From: Enterococcus sp. DIV0660C
GTDB taxonomy: Bacteria; Bacillota; Bacilli; Lactobacillales; Enterococcaceae
DNA: 64,000 nt
Direction of reading: 5' to 3'
Assembly (NCBI RefSeq): GCF_017316125.1
Contig: NZ_JAFLWA010000018.1
Coordinates: 47,730 to 111,729, forward strand
Below, piece after piece: positions 16,653 to 25,818 of this stretch. The notes under the pieces are model-generated. The model did no database searches and was not told the origin of the DNA. It saw only the letters and a program-made list of their open reading frames with translations. How positions within the stretch are numbered: the stretch's first letter is position 1; the number at the start of each line of letters is the position of its first letter. The position numbers and the translations under genes are program-made.

Positions 16653-19298
16653 ATGACAAAAAATAAATTATTATTGGTCGACGGGAACAGTGTCGCCTTT
16701 CGCGCATTTTTTGCGTTGCATAATTCACTAGAACGTTTTAAAAATCGAAATGGATTGCATACCAATGCAATTTACGCTTTTAATACAATGTTTGAGAATG
16801 TGATGCAAAAAGAACAACCGACACACGTATTAGTTGCCTTCGATGCAGGAAAAACAACTTTCCGTACAGAAATGTACGCTGAATATAAAGGTGGACGTTC
16901 AAAAACACCTGGTGAATTCAAAGAACAGATGCCTTACATTCGTGAATTGTTAACAGGGCTCGGTGTAAAATATTATGAACTACCAAATTATGAAGCCGAT
17001 GATATTATTGGTACGTTGGCAGAAAAAGTAGATAAAGAAGTATTTGATGTTGTTATTCTTTCAGGGGATCGAGACTTGACACAATTAGCTACGGATGATG
17101 TCAAGGTAGATATTACTGTGAAGGGTGTTAGCGACATTGAAAGTTATACACCCGAACATATTGCTGAAAAGTATGACGGATTGACACCTAAACAAATCAT
17201 TGACATGAAGGGGTTAGCTGGTGATGCTTCTGATAATATCCCCGGTGTAACCAAAATTGGTGAAAAAACAGCGATCAAATTACTCAAAGAATATGGCTCG
17301 GTTGAAGGAATCTATGAACATATTACTGAAATGAAAAAAAGCAAGATGAAAGAAAATCTGATCAATGATCAAGAACAAGCTTTTCTGTCCAAAAAATTAG
17401 CGACAATCAATACGGATGCACCTGTTGATGTTGCAATTGACTCATTGAAATATGAAGGAAAAAACTTAGAAAAATTAGTACCATTCTATCAAGAGATGGA
17501 ATTTAAGCAATTTTTGGCTAAGCTTGATATTCATGAGGAAGAACCAGAGCTATCAGATGTTCTATTTGAAGTAGTGACAGATTATCAACCAGAAATGTTT
17601 ACCACAGATATGGCACTTTATGTCGAAATGTTAGGGGAAAATTATCATACAGAAGACATTGTTGGTGTTTCTTGGGGAACAAAAGAAAAAATTTATGTGA
17701 CCAATGACCTCGGTATTTTCGAAAGTGAAGCATTTGAAGATTGGTTGAGTGACGGAACACGTCTGAAAAAAGTTTACGATGCAAAGAGGACGTATGTGGC
17801 TTTAAATCGTTACACGGGTAAGACACAAGGGATTGATTTCGATGTTCTTTTGGGCTCTTATTTGTTAGATACTAATGATAAAAGTAGCGATATCGAAGGT
17901 GTAGCTGCACATTATGGTTATCAAGAGATCCAATCAGATGATGCAGTTTATGGAAAAGGTGCGAAAAAGGGGTTGCCAGAAGAGGAAGAAGTTTTCTTTG
18001 CGCATCTTGCACGTAAAGTGGCGGCAATCAACGCACTGACACCAATCTTGAACAAAGAATTAGAAGAAAAAAATCAAGCAGATTTGTTTTATAAAATGGA
18101 GCTGCCATTGTCACAGATTTTAGCAGAAATGGAAATCAGTGGAATCAAAGTCGATGCTTCTCGTCTACAGGAAATGAAGATCGAGTTCTCAGAACGTCTA
18201 AAAGAAATTGAAGAAAAAATTTATGCGGAAGCTGGCGAAGAATTCAACCTAAATTCACCTAAACAATTAGGTGTTATCTTGTTTGAAAAAATGGGTCTTC
18301 CCGTTATTAAGAAAACTAAGACGGGTTATTCAACAGCGGTTGATGTGTTAGAACAATTAAGAGAACAAGCACCAATCGTTGATGACATCTTGGTCTATCG
18401 TCAAATTGCAAAAATTCAATCTACTTATGTAGAAGGACTATTAAAAGTGATTCAATCAGATGGGAAAGTGCATACTCGTTATGTTCAAACACTAACCCAA
18501 ACTGGCCGCTTGAGTTCGGTTGATCCAAACTTGCAAAACATTCCGATTCGTTTAGAAGAAGGTCGGAAAATTCGTGAAGCATTTGTTCCAAGAAAAAAAG
18601 ATTGGTTGATTTATTCTTCTGACTATTCTCAAATCGAACTACGTGTATTAGCACATATTTCTGATGATGAACATCTGAAAGAAGCCTTTTTGGAAGGGCA
18701 AGATATCCATGCAAGTACGGCAATGCGTGTCTTTGGGATTGAAAAAGCAGAAGATGTAACACCAAATATGCGTCGCCAAGCAAAAGCCGTTAACTTTGGA
18801 ATTGTGTATGGCATCTCAGATTATGGTTTGTCACAAAATCTTGGTATTTCTCGAAAAGCGGCACAACAATATATCGACACGTATTTTGAAAAATATCCTG
18901 GTGTGAAGTCATACATGGAGCGTATTGTTCGTGAAGCAAAAGATCAAGGCTTCGTGGAAACACTGTATCATCGTCGGCGCTATTTACCAGAAATCAATTC
19001 AAGAAACTTTAACTTGCGGTCATTTGCAGAACGGACGGCTATCAATACACCAATCCAAGGTAGTGCAGCTGATATTTTAAAAATCGCGATGATTGATTTG
19101 GCGCAACGATTGAAAGATGAAAAACTAGAAGCAACAATGTTATTACAAGTACACGATGAATTAGTTTTTGAAGTTCCAGAACACGAATTAGAAACATTAG
19201 ATCGATTAGTCAAAGAAGTGATGGAAAATGCTGTTTCGCTTCATGTGCCATTGATTACTGATAGTAGTTGGGGAAAAACATGGTACGAAGCAAAATAA
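16653..19298 (+). CDS. polA: DNA polymerase I
   Basis: 881 residues. N-terminal 5'-3' exonuclease domain (LLLVDGNSVAFRAFFAL; ELPNYEADDIIGTLA; ILSGDRDLTQL; KGLAGDASDNIPGV) is followed by an inactive-looking 3'-5' proofreading-like domain (acidic residues of Exo motifs not visible) and the polymerase domain with motif A SSDYSQIELRVLAHIS, motif B RRQAKAVNFGIVYGIS and motif C LLQVHDELVFEVP. Fills gaps and removes RNA primers. Ribosome binding site gaggag precedes the ATG. First gene of the polA-mutM-coaE operon; the three belong together in many lactic acid bacteria. Confidence 0.97.
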   Translation: MTKNKLLLVDGNSVAFRAFFALHNSLERFKNRNGLHTNAIYAFNTMFENVMQKEQPTHVLVAFDAGKTTFRTEMYAEYKGGRSKTPGEFKEQMPYIRELLTGLGVKYYELPNYEADDIIGTLAEKVDKEVFDVVILSGDRDLTQLATDDVKVDITVKGVSDIESYTPEHIAEKYDGLTPKQIIDMKGLAGDASDNIPGVTKIGEKTAIKLLKEYGSVEGIYEHITEMKKSKMKENLINDQEQAFLSKKLATINTDAPVDVAIDSLKYEGKNLEKLVPFYQEMEFKQFLAKLDIHEEEPELSDVLFEVVTDYQPEMFTTDMALYVEMLGENYHTEDIVGVSWGTKEKIYVTNDLGIFESEAFEDWLSDGTRLKKVYDAKRTYVALNRYTGKTQGIDFDVLLGSYLLDTNDKSSDIEGVAAHYGYQEIQSDDAVYGKGAKKGLPEEEEVFFAHLARKVAAINALTPILNKELEEKNQADLFYKMELPLSQILAEMEISGIKVDASRLQEMKIEFSERLKEIEEKIYAEAGEEFNLNSPKQLGVILFEKMGLPVIKKTKTGYSTAVDVLEQLREQAPIVDDILVYRQIAKIQSTYVEGLLKVIQSDGKVHTRYVQTLTQTGRLSSVDPNLQNIPIRLEEGRKIREAFVPRKKDWLIYSSDYSQIELRVLAHISDDEHLKEAFLEGQDIHASTAMRVFGIEKAEDVTPNMRRQAKAVNFGIVYGISDYGLSQNLGISRKAAQQYIDTYFEKYPGVKSYMERIVREAKDQGFVETLYHRRRYLPEINSRNFNLRSFAERTAINTPIQGSAADILKIAMIDLAQRLKDEKLEATMLLQVHDELVFEVPEHELETLDRLVKEVMENAVSLHVPLITDSSWGKTWYEAK

Positions 19299-19322
19299 AA
19301 AAGAAAAAGGTGAAGAAGAAAC

Positions 19323-20159
19323 ATGCCTGAATTACCAGAAGTTGAAACGGTCCGTAAAGGGCTAGAACGTTTGGTCACAGGAAAAAAGATCCAAAAAGTG
19401 CAAGTCTTGTGGCCCAAAATTATTGAACAACCAGAAGCACCGATTTTTGAGGCAACATTGATTGGCGAAACCATTGAATCAATTGGACGCCGAGGGAAGT
19501 TTCTGATTTTTCATTTAACCAATTATGAGTTGATCTCTCACCTGCGAATGGAAGGAAAATATTCTTTTGTAGAAGAAAATCAACCATTAGATAAACATAC
19601 TCATGTCATTTTCTTTTTTGATGATGGCAGTCAGCTTCGCTATAATGATGTTCGGAAATTTGGGCGGATGACGTTAGTGTCAAAAGGACAAAGTGATACT
19701 TATCGTGGAATCATGAAATTAGGTCCAGAACCACTACCAGATTTATTTACTTTGTCAGCATTTGAATCAGGTCTTAAAAAATCACACAAAGCAATCAAAC
19801 CGTTACTGTTAGATCAGCGTTTAGTAACGGGCTTAGGAAATATTTATGTGGATGAAGCATTATGGGAAGCGAAAATCCACCCAGAACAGCCTGCCAATAC
19901 ATTAAAAAGAAAAGAGATCGAGACACTTCGATTAGCAATTATTGATGTATTGGGGCGAGCAGTGGAAGCTGGTGGAACAACGATTCGTAGCTATCTCAAT
20001 GCGCTTGGAGAAGCGGGTAGTTTTCAAATGGCCCTTCATGTTTATGGTCAAACAGGCCAACCATGTGTCCGTTGTCAAACACCAATTGTCAAAATAAAAG
20101 TTGCACAAAGGGGGACTCACTATTGTCCAAAATGTCAGCAACTAAAATTGCCAAAGTAG
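19323..20159 (+). CDS. mutM: Formamidopyrimidine-DNA glycosylase
   Basis: 278 residues. Starts PELPEVETVRKGLERLV after the initiator Met, giving the catalytic N-terminal proline and glutamate; conserved lysine in GKIQ and KPLLLDQRLVTGLGNIYVDEALW; C-terminal zinc finger CVRCQTPI ... CPKCQQ. Removes 8-oxoguanine and formamidopyrimidine bases and nicks the abasic site. Lies 24 bases after polA and overlaps coaE by 28 bases. Confidence 0.96.
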   Translation: MPELPEVETVRKGLERLVTGKKIQKVQVLWPKIIEQPEAPIFEATLIGETIESIGRRGKFLIFHLTNYELISHLRMEGKYSFVEENQPLDKHTHVIFFFDDGSQLRYNDVRKFGRMTLVSKGQSDTYRGIMKLGPEPLPDLFTLSAFESGLKKSHKAIKPLLLDQRLVTGLGNIYVDEALWEAKIHPEQPANTLKRKEIETLRLAIIDVLGRAVEAGGTTIRSYLNALGEAGSFQMALHVYGQTGQPCVRCQTPIVKIKVAQRGTHYCPKCQQLKLPK

Positions 20160-20749
20160 GTTTCGTTTTAGGTTTAACTGGAAGTATTGCAACAGGTAAA
20201 AGTACAGCAGCTGAAGTTTTTAAAAAACATGGGATTCCAGTAATTGATGGTGACGTAGTGGCAAGAGAAGTTGTCGAACCTGGAACTGATGGTTTGATGG
20301 CAATCGTTGAAGTATTTGGCAAAGAAATCTTGAATGAAGATGGTACACTAAATCGTAAAAAATTAGGTACTGTCGTATTTGCAAACGATGAAGCGCGGCA
20401 AACCTTAAATCGTGTATTGAATCCGTTTATCCGTGGACGTATCAAACAACAAATTGCTGAGAAAAAACGACAGAATCCCTTAGTTGTTGTTGATGTTCCT
20501 TTGCTGTTTGAAAGGCACTATGAACGTTACATGGATGCTGTAGCAGTTGTTTATACCACAGAAGCGATTCAGCTTGAACGATTGATGAAACGAAATCAAT
20601 TAACAGAAACTGAAGCATTAAAACGAATAAAGACGCAGTGGTCAATCGAAGTGAAAAAAGAACGAGCGGATATTTTGTTTGATAATACTCGAACAAAAGA
20701 AGAATTAGTCCAACAAGTCGAGTCATGGCTAAAGCAACAATCTTTATAA
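20132..20749 (+). CDS. coaE: Dephospho-CoA kinase
   Basis: 205 residues from the ATG at 20132, inside the end of mutM. P-loop GLTGSIATGKSTAAEVF near residue 14-30, DGDVVAREVVEPG, LLFERHYERYMDAVAVVY, and the C-terminal NTRTKEELVQQVE match CoaE. Phosphorylates the 3'-hydroxyl of dephospho-CoA, the last step of CoA synthesis. No better in-frame start exists near the mutM stop, although its ribosome binding site (ggggg at 20111-20115) is distant, so translation is probably coupled to mutM. Confidence 0.93.
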   Translation: MSATKIAKVGFVLGLTGSIATGKSTAAEVFKKHGIPVIDGDVVAREVVEPGTDGLMAIVEVFGKEILNEDGTLNRKKLGTVVFANDEARQTLNRVLNPFIRGRIKQQIAEKKRQNPLVVVDVPLLFERHYERYMDAVAVVYTTEAIQLERLMKRNQLTETEALKRIKTQWSIEVKKERADILFDNTRTKEELVQQVESWLKQQSL

Positions 20750-20762
20750 CAGATTAAAAATA

Positions 20763-20808
20763 CAAAAGCAAAGTGCTTCGTTAGCTAAACGGAGTGCTTT
20801 GCTTTTTA
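20763..20808 (+). terminator. Terminator of the polA-mutM-coaE operon
   Basis: aaaagcaaagtgcttcg / cggagtgctttgctttt stem with one G-U-type mismatch and T-run. Confidence 0.9.
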
Positions 20809-20950
20809 GTTTAATGCTTTTTTTGCTTACAAGTCATCAAAGACGTGAAACAAGTATTTTTACATCTATGAGAATGATCAATTAGTCGTATATTTTGAGT
20901 ATCTTGTTCATTTTTGTTATGCTAAAGATAAGAAAAGGGGAGGGATTTGT

Positions 20951-21283
20951 ATGGGAAATATCAAGAATCAAAAAGATAAAGTCGTCGGATCTGCCAAAGA
21001 AAAAATTGGTGAGTTACTTGATAAAGAAGAATTAAAAAATGAAGGTCGTGTACAAGCCGAGATTGGGAAAAAGAAAGCAGACCAATATAAAGAACGAATT
21101 GCTGAACTAGATGATCAACAAGCAGAAAAAGAAGCACGTCAACAAGATCTGACACAAGAACGAAAAAAAGAAATGACTGATCGAACAAAAAAGCCACTCC
21201 CAGACGCTGAACACATCCCTGATGAACAAAAAATTGAAGAACAACGGTTAAAACATTACACTGGTATTGAAGAAAAATTGTAG
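20951..21283 (+). CDS. CsbD-like stress protein with extended charged tail
   Basis: 110 residues. The N-terminal half (NIKNQKDKVVGSAKEKIGELLDKEELKNEGRVQAEIGKKK) is a CsbD-like domain, found in general-stress proteins of unknown biochemical function. The remaining half is a long charged, Gln/Glu/Lys-rich, probably coiled-coil or disordered tail not found in the short CsbD proteins. Ribosome binding site aggggaggg precedes the ATG. Monocistronic. Confidence 0.85.
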   Translation: MGNIKNQKDKVVGSAKEKIGELLDKEELKNEGRVQAEIGKKKADQYKERIAELDDQQAEKEARQQDLTQERKKEMTDRTKKPLPDAEHIPDEQKIEEQRLKHYTGIEEKL

Positions 21284-21284
21284 T

Positions 21285-21313
21285 TTTTGAAAACATGAGT
21301 CATGTTTTCAAAA
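21285..21313 (+). terminator. Inverted repeat after the CsbD-like gene
   Basis: ttttgaaaacatg / catgttttcaaaa, 13-base perfect stem with a 3-base loop, starting right after the stop codon; no T-run beyond the stem. Confidence 0.6.
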
Positions 21314-21356
21314 GGAAACAGTTGAAAATCTTTCACAGTTTCGTTTTGATCGTCAA

Positions 21357-21394
21357 ATGAGTTGTGATAAACTTTTGTCACAACTCATTTTTTT
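21357..21394 (+). terminator. Intrinsic terminator before nrdR
   Basis: atgagttgtga / tcacaactcat stem followed by seven T. Confidence 0.9.
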
Positions 21395-21551
21395 GCGATG
21401 AATGGATAAAAACGCTTTATGGCCGATGAAAACTGCATCTTTTTAGTTGAGAAAGTCGCTTAACATAAAAGTTTCATGTTATAATGCAACTAACTATGAA
21501 AGAGCAGAATGTTCTTTTTATAAAACTTAAATGATACATGAGGTGAACTAA

Positions 21552-22052
21552 ATGAGATGTCCAAGATGTCAACATAATAATTCCCGTGTTATTGATAGTC
21601 GTCAAGCAGATGATGGTCGGGCGATTCGTCGTCGACGTGAGTGTGAAAATTGCTCATTTCGTTTTACAACATTTGAAAGAATCGAAGCTGCACCACTGCT
21701 AGTTATCAAGAAAAACGGTGAGCGTGAAGAGTTTAATCGAGATAAGATTTTAAGAGGATTGATTCGTTCAGCCGAAAAACGTCCAGTTGCTATGGAGCAA
21801 ATGGAGCAAATTGTGAACCATGTAGAAAATCGTGTCCGAAGTTTGGGCGAAAACGAAGTATCAACCAATTTAATTGGGGAATATGTCATGGAAGATCTTG
21901 TAAATTTGGATGAAATTGCCTATATTCGTTTTGCAAGTGTATATCGCCAATTTAAAGATATGTCTGTATTCTTAAAAGAGTTGCAAGATATCGTAGAGAA
22001 GGCAAAAGAAAATAACAATTCTAAAGATACCGAAGACGAAAGTACAGAATAA
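21552..22052 (+). CDS. nrdR: Transcriptional repressor NrdR
   Basis: 166 residues. N-terminal zinc ribbon ([17 protein letters not shown] ... [15 protein letters not shown]) and an ATP-cone domain ([29 protein letters not shown]) are the NrdR layout. It senses ATP/dATP and represses ribonucleotide reductase genes through NrdR boxes. A TATAAT-like -10 lies at 21480-21485. Downstream dnaB starts 13 bases after the stop: the nrdR-dnaB-dnaI operon is conserved in Firmicutes. Confidence 0.96.
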   Translation: MRCPRCQHNNSRVIDSRQADDGRAIRRRRECENCSFRFTTFERIEAAPLLVIKKNGEREEFNRDKILRGLIRSAEKRPVAMEQMEQIVNHVENRVRSLGENEVSTNLIGEYVMEDLVNLDEIAYIRFASVYRQFKDMSVFLKELQDIVEKAKENNNSKDTEDESTE

Positions 22053-22065
22053 AGGGGGCATTTCC

Positions 22066-23448
22066 TTGGAAAATGCTTGGAAAGAGCTTCAACCAAAAAA
22101 TATCTACCAAGGAAGAAAGCGGAGTCCTTTAAAAGAAGAAAATCGAAATGCGTTGCTCTATCTTTACCAACCTTTGATTGGTGGAGAAGCACTTAGTATT
22201 TATCTTACTCTTTTGACAGAAATTTCTTTAGAGACTGGCCAAGGACCAGAAGGACTTCACGCAGATTTATTGAGTAGTCTTGGTTGTGGTATTCCTCAAT
22301 TTTACGAAGCACGAAAAAAACTTGAGGGAATTGGCTTATTAGATGTTTATTATAAAGAAGACCCTAGCCTAGGTGCATGTTTCCTGTATGAATTACTGGA
22401 ACCGATGTCGGTGAAACAATTCTTTATGGATTCTGTTTTAAGTTTTTTACTATTAGAAAAGGTTGGTCAACGTCGCTTTGATCAGTTAGTTAAACATTTC
22501 GAACCAAAAAAACTTTCAACAGAAGGCTATCAGAAAAAAACTAAAAAATTTTTAGAAGTGTACCAATTTAACGAGGCATCCTTTGCCGCTGACAAACAGC
22601 AAATCGAGAAGCTGGAAGAAACATTTACTGAGCAAGCAATAACGAAACGGTTACCTGAAAAAAGCACGATTGACTGGTCTTTTTTGACAAACTGGTTGCA
22701 AAAAAAACATATTGACAAACCAGATGAACCAACCATCAAACAACTCGAAATGTACCAACAATTGTATGGATTGGATGATTTAGCTTTAGGTGAGAAAATC
22801 GTTGAAGCGTACGACTTCACAGAGCAAAAAATTTCTTTGAAAGAACTTCAAAAAATCTTTTTGGCAAACCCTGTGAGTCAATCATCTACGCTAAAGGTAC
22901 CTGCAGAAAATCTAGACAGCACCGAAATCAAAAAGGTGGAATCAGCGCCTAATCATGGACAACTGTCTGCAGCCTCTGTGCAGTTAATCAAAGAGGCCCA
23001 AAGTGTTCCGCCAATGAAATATTTAGAGTCAATCAAAAAAGAAAAAAATGGGTATGTATCTAAATCAGAAACGTGGTTGATGCAAGAGCTTGTTTCTCGC
23101 TCAGGGCTTCCAAGTAGTGTCATCAATGTGCTATTGAATTACGTATTGGTCATCAAAAATCAAGCAAGTTTGGGGACAAACTATGTCAACACAATTGCTA
23201 ACGAATGGGCACAACAGAAAATCATGACAGCGGAAGATGCTATTGCTCATATTAAAAAGAAAAGCCAAGAAAGCGCAGAGAAAAAGCAAACGAGAAACTA
23301 CTCAAATACTCGTCGAAATGTGCGCCGAGAAAAATTACCTGATTGGGTAAATCAACCAAAAGATGAGAAGAAAATCAGTCAAGAAAAACAAGCAGAAATT
23401 GATCGTCGCTTTAAAGAATATCTTGCTAAAAAGGAGGGTGACAACTAA
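22066..23448 (+). CDS. dnaB: Replication initiation and membrane attachment protein DnaB
   Basis: 460 residues with a TTG start 6 bases after aaaggggg. N-terminal DnaB winged-helix region (ALLYLYQPLIGGEALSIYLTLLTE) and a C-terminal DnaD-like domain (MKYLESIKKEKNGYVSKSETWLMQELVSRSGLPSSVINVLLNYVL). This Firmicute DnaB, not the helicase, loads the replicative helicase with DnaD and DnaI. The C-terminal 60 residues are basic. Its stop overlaps the dnaI start (TAATG). Confidence 0.95.
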   Translation: MENAWKELQPKNIYQGRKRSPLKEENRNALLYLYQPLIGGEALSIYLTLLTEISLETGQGPEGLHADLLSSLGCGIPQFYEARKKLEGIGLLDVYYKEDPSLGACFLYELLEPMSVKQFFMDSVLSFLLLEKVGQRRFDQLVKHFEPKKLSTEGYQKKTKKFLEVYQFNEASFAADKQQIEKLEETFTEQAITKRLPEKSTIDWSFLTNWLQKKHIDKPDEPTIKQLEMYQQLYGLDDLALGEKIVEAYDFTEQKISLKELQKIFLANPVSQSSTLKVPAENLDSTEIKKVESAPNHGQLSAASVQLIKEAQSVPPMKYLESIKKEKNGYVSKSETWLMQELVSRSGLPSSVINVLLNYVLVIKNQASLGTNYVNTIANEWAQQKIMTAEDAIAHIKKKSQESAEKKQTRNYSNTRRNVRREKLPDWVNQPKDEKKISQEKQAEIDRRFKEYLAKKEGDN

Positions 23449-24374
23449 TGGAAGATGTTGGAAGAGAGCTAAAAAAGATCATTAGCAAACGTAATTATCA
23501 AGAAAAGTATGCCGAAATGATTCAAGAAGTATTGAATGATTCAGATGTTCAAGCTTTTTTGGCAGAACACCAAGAGCGTTTAACACAAGCAGATATTGAA
23601 AAAAGCTATGCAAAACTTTATGAGTTTGTTCAAGAAAAGCGAAAATATCAGAAAAATGATCCAACAATGATTGCACCAGGCTACGAGCCAAAACTGGTGT
23701 TGAACTTTCATTATGTGGATGTCACCTATGTGCCGACTGAAGCATTGATTGCTCGACAAAAACAAGAAGAAATCCGTAGTCGTGTGAAAGCAATGGATAT
23801 GCCGAAAGATATACAAACGGCTACATTTGAAGGATTTGAGCAAACAAGTGGCCGTAGTGATGCCTTTTTTGAAGCATTCAATTTTGTGGAGCAATACACA
23901 AATGATCCTAAAGGTTACCACAAAGGGCTATATTTAGTCGGAAGCTTTGGAATTGGTAAAACGTATTTATTAGGTGCAATTGCACATGACCTAGCAGTTG
24001 CAGGGTATACAACTACGCTTGTTCATTTTCCGACATTTGCAGTTGAAATGAAGCAAGCAATTGGAAAAGACCAAGTTTCGGACAAACTAGATGCGGTGAA
24101 GCGCTCGCCCGTCTTAATGATGGATGACATTGGAGCCGATGCAATGAGTAGTTGGATTCGTGATGAAGTATTTGGTGTTATTTTGCAATATCGAATGCAA
24201 GAACAATTACCGACATTTTTCTCATCAAATTTTACAATGGATGAGTTAGAAAAACATTTGTCTGTTACACAACGTGGTGATGAAGAACCATTAAAAGCTA
24301 AACGTATTATGGAACGAATTCGTTATTTAACAAAAGAAATCGAGATGACTGGAAAGAACCGTAGAAACAGCTAA
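23448..24374 (+). CDS. dnaI: Primosomal protein DnaI
   Basis: 308 residues. N-terminal region typical of DnaI (helicase-binding; lacks clear zinc cysteines), followed by an AAA+ domain with Walker A VGSFGIGKTYLLGAI near residue 163 and Walker B VLMMDDIGAD near 222, and a sensor SSNFTM. Delivers the replicative helicase at the origin. Coupled to dnaB through a one-base overlap; the following lipoprotein gene starts 30 bases downstream. Confidence 0.95.
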   Translation: MEDVGRELKKIISKRNYQEKYAEMIQEVLNDSDVQAFLAEHQERLTQADIEKSYAKLYEFVQEKRKYQKNDPTMIAPGYEPKLVLNFHYVDVTYVPTEALIARQKQEEIRSRVKAMDMPKDIQTATFEGFEQTSGRSDAFFEAFNFVEQYTNDPKGYHKGLYLVGSFGIGKTYLLGAIAHDLAVAGYTTTLVHFPTFAVEMKQAIGKDQVSDKLDAVKRSPVLMMDDIGADAMSSWIRDEVFGVILQYRMQEQLPTFFSSNFTMDELEKHLSVTQRGDEEPLKAKRIMERIRYLTKEIEMTGKNRRNS

Positions 24375-24404
24375 AAGTGAATAAAAGAACGGGAGATGTG
24401 GTTT

Positions 24405-24824
24405 ATGAAGCGAATAGTATCTTGCTTGACCTTAGCGACAACATTTTTATTATTGACTGCTTGTGGCAATCAGCCTACGAATGATGGACAAACAACTGAA
24501 ACGACTTCTAATTCATCGACACATGATCAAAGTGTTTTTACTGGGACGGTCGAAGAAGTAACTGAAAGCGACGAAGAGGATCAAATCATTCGCGTAAAAT
24601 TAGTTGACGTCAAGGCAAAGATTGATCCTGAGAATATTGGAACATCATTTGAGCATGACGGTGTCATTCTGAATGCACCAGCAGAGAAAATCAAACCCAG
24701 CGTGGATGCTTTGTCAGAAGGTACAGAGATCGAGTTGACCTTGGCTAAGACACCTGTAATGACAATGTCGTTGCCACCACAAATTCCAGGGAATTCAATT
24801 ATTCAAGTTTTGGCTATCCAATAA
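24405..24824 (+). CDS. Putative lipoprotein, hypothetical
   Basis: 139 residues from the ATG at 24405 (an ATG at 24396 is too near the ggga site). Signal peptide MKRIVSCLTLATTFLLLTAC with lipobox LLLTAC; the cysteine at residue 20 would be lipidated. A Thr/Ser-rich linker is followed by an about 90-residue acidic domain (FTGTVEEVTESDEEDQIIRVKLVDV ... GNSIIQVLAIQ) that resembles a small OB-like beta domain as in YobA/DUF3221-type lipoproteins, not proven. Follows dnaI closely but ends with its own terminator. Confidence 0.75.
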   Translation: MKRIVSCLTLATTFLLLTACGNQPTNDGQTTETTSNSSTHDQSVFTGTVEEVTESDEEDQIIRVKLVDVKAKIDPENIGTSFEHDGVILNAPAEKIKPSVDALSEGTEIELTLAKTPVMTMSLPPQIPGNSIIQVLAIQ

Positions 24825-24837
24825 CTGAATGAGCTAA

Positions 24838-24888
24838 GCAACCGATTTTTTAATTTCGCAGGAGTGGCGAAGTTGGGAAATCGGTTTT
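24838..24888 (+). terminator. Terminator after the lipoprotein gene
   Basis: accgatttt / aaatcggt outer stem with an inner hairpin, then T-run. Confidence 0.8.
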
Positions 24889-25025
24889 TATGTTAGCGTA
24901 GTAAGATAACTTGAATTCTTCACTTGTACTTTGTCAGATACAATAGGGTGAAGGAACGAAATAGTGCACTTACTTATGAACGATATCATAGTACGATGTT
25001 CAAGTGAAAAGAATAAAAATTTTGA

Positions 25026-25075
25026 AAGAGGGATATCGAGAAAAAGGATTTTCTGTCCTATCCCTCTCCTTATTT
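25026..25075 (+). terminator. Hairpin upstream of trmK
   Basis: agagggata / tatccctct stem with an inner gaaaaaggattttc hairpin and T-rich tail. It lies 40 bases before trmK, so it could be an attenuator in the trmK leader rather than the end of an upstream unit. Confidence 0.55.
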
Positions 25076-25116
25076 TATGGAGGAAATGCTATAATGATTG
25101 GAAAAGGAGTGAGGTT

Positions 25117-25818
25117 ATGAACCATTTAGATTTATCGCGACGCTTAGCTGCTGTTGGAGAATTTGTTCCTGCAAAAGCGCGTTTAGCAGATATTGGCTCA
25201 GATCACGCCTATTTGCCGGTTGCATTGATGCTAAAAGGAAAAATTGAGTTTGCAGTTGCTGGTGAAGTGGTGAAAGGTCCATTTGAGTCCGCGCAAAAAC
25301 AAGTTAGAAAAGATGGCTTAGAAGGGCGTATTATTGTTCGTTTGGCGAATGGTCTGGCAGCAATTGAACCATCAGATGGAATTACCGCCATCACGATTGC
25401 TGGTATGGGTGGCGCATTGATTCGTGATATTTTAGAAGCAGGAAAAACACGTCTAACTCAAAAGGAGCGCTTGATCCTTCAACCAAATATTGGTGAGCGT
25501 ACGCTTCGAGTTTGGTTGCAAGAAAACCAATATCAGATTATTGAAGAAGTTATTTTGGAAGAAAATAAAAAAATCTACGAGATTATCGTGGCGGAAAAAG
25601 CGACTAGTCCAGTAACTTATTCTCCAGAAGATCTGATGTTTGGACCTATTTTACGAAAAACAAAGAATGCTATTTTCAAAGCAAAATGGCAAAGAGAACT
25701 TACGCAACGTGAAGCTATCGTTCGGCAAATGATTCAAGCAAATAAAGGTGCCGAAATCAGCGAACGCCAACAAACATTTGAAGCTGAAATCAAACAGATC
25801 CAGGAGGTGCTGAAATGA
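25117..25818 (+). CDS. trmK: tRNA (adenine(22)-N1)-methyltransferase TrmK
   Basis: 233 residues from the ATG at 25117, 6 bases after aaaggagtgagg. Rossmann motif LADIGSDHAYLPVALM (residues 27-42) with the family's GSDHAYLP, IAGMGGALIRDIL near residue 97 and LILQPNIGERTLRVWL. Methylates A22 in tRNA with SAM. The Firmicute pairing trmK-Nif3 is seen: the stop overlaps the next start by 4 bases. Confidence 0.94.
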   Translation: MNHLDLSRRLAAVGEFVPAKARLADIGSDHAYLPVALMLKGKIEFAVAGEVVKGPFESAQKQVRKDGLEGRIIVRLANGLAAIEPSDGITAITIAGMGGALIRDILEAGKTRLTQKERLILQPNIGERTLRVWLQENQYQIIEEVILEENKKIYEIIVAEKATSPVTYSPEDLMFGPILRKTKNAIFKAKWQRELTQREAIVRQMIQANKGAEISERQQTFEAEIKQIQEVLK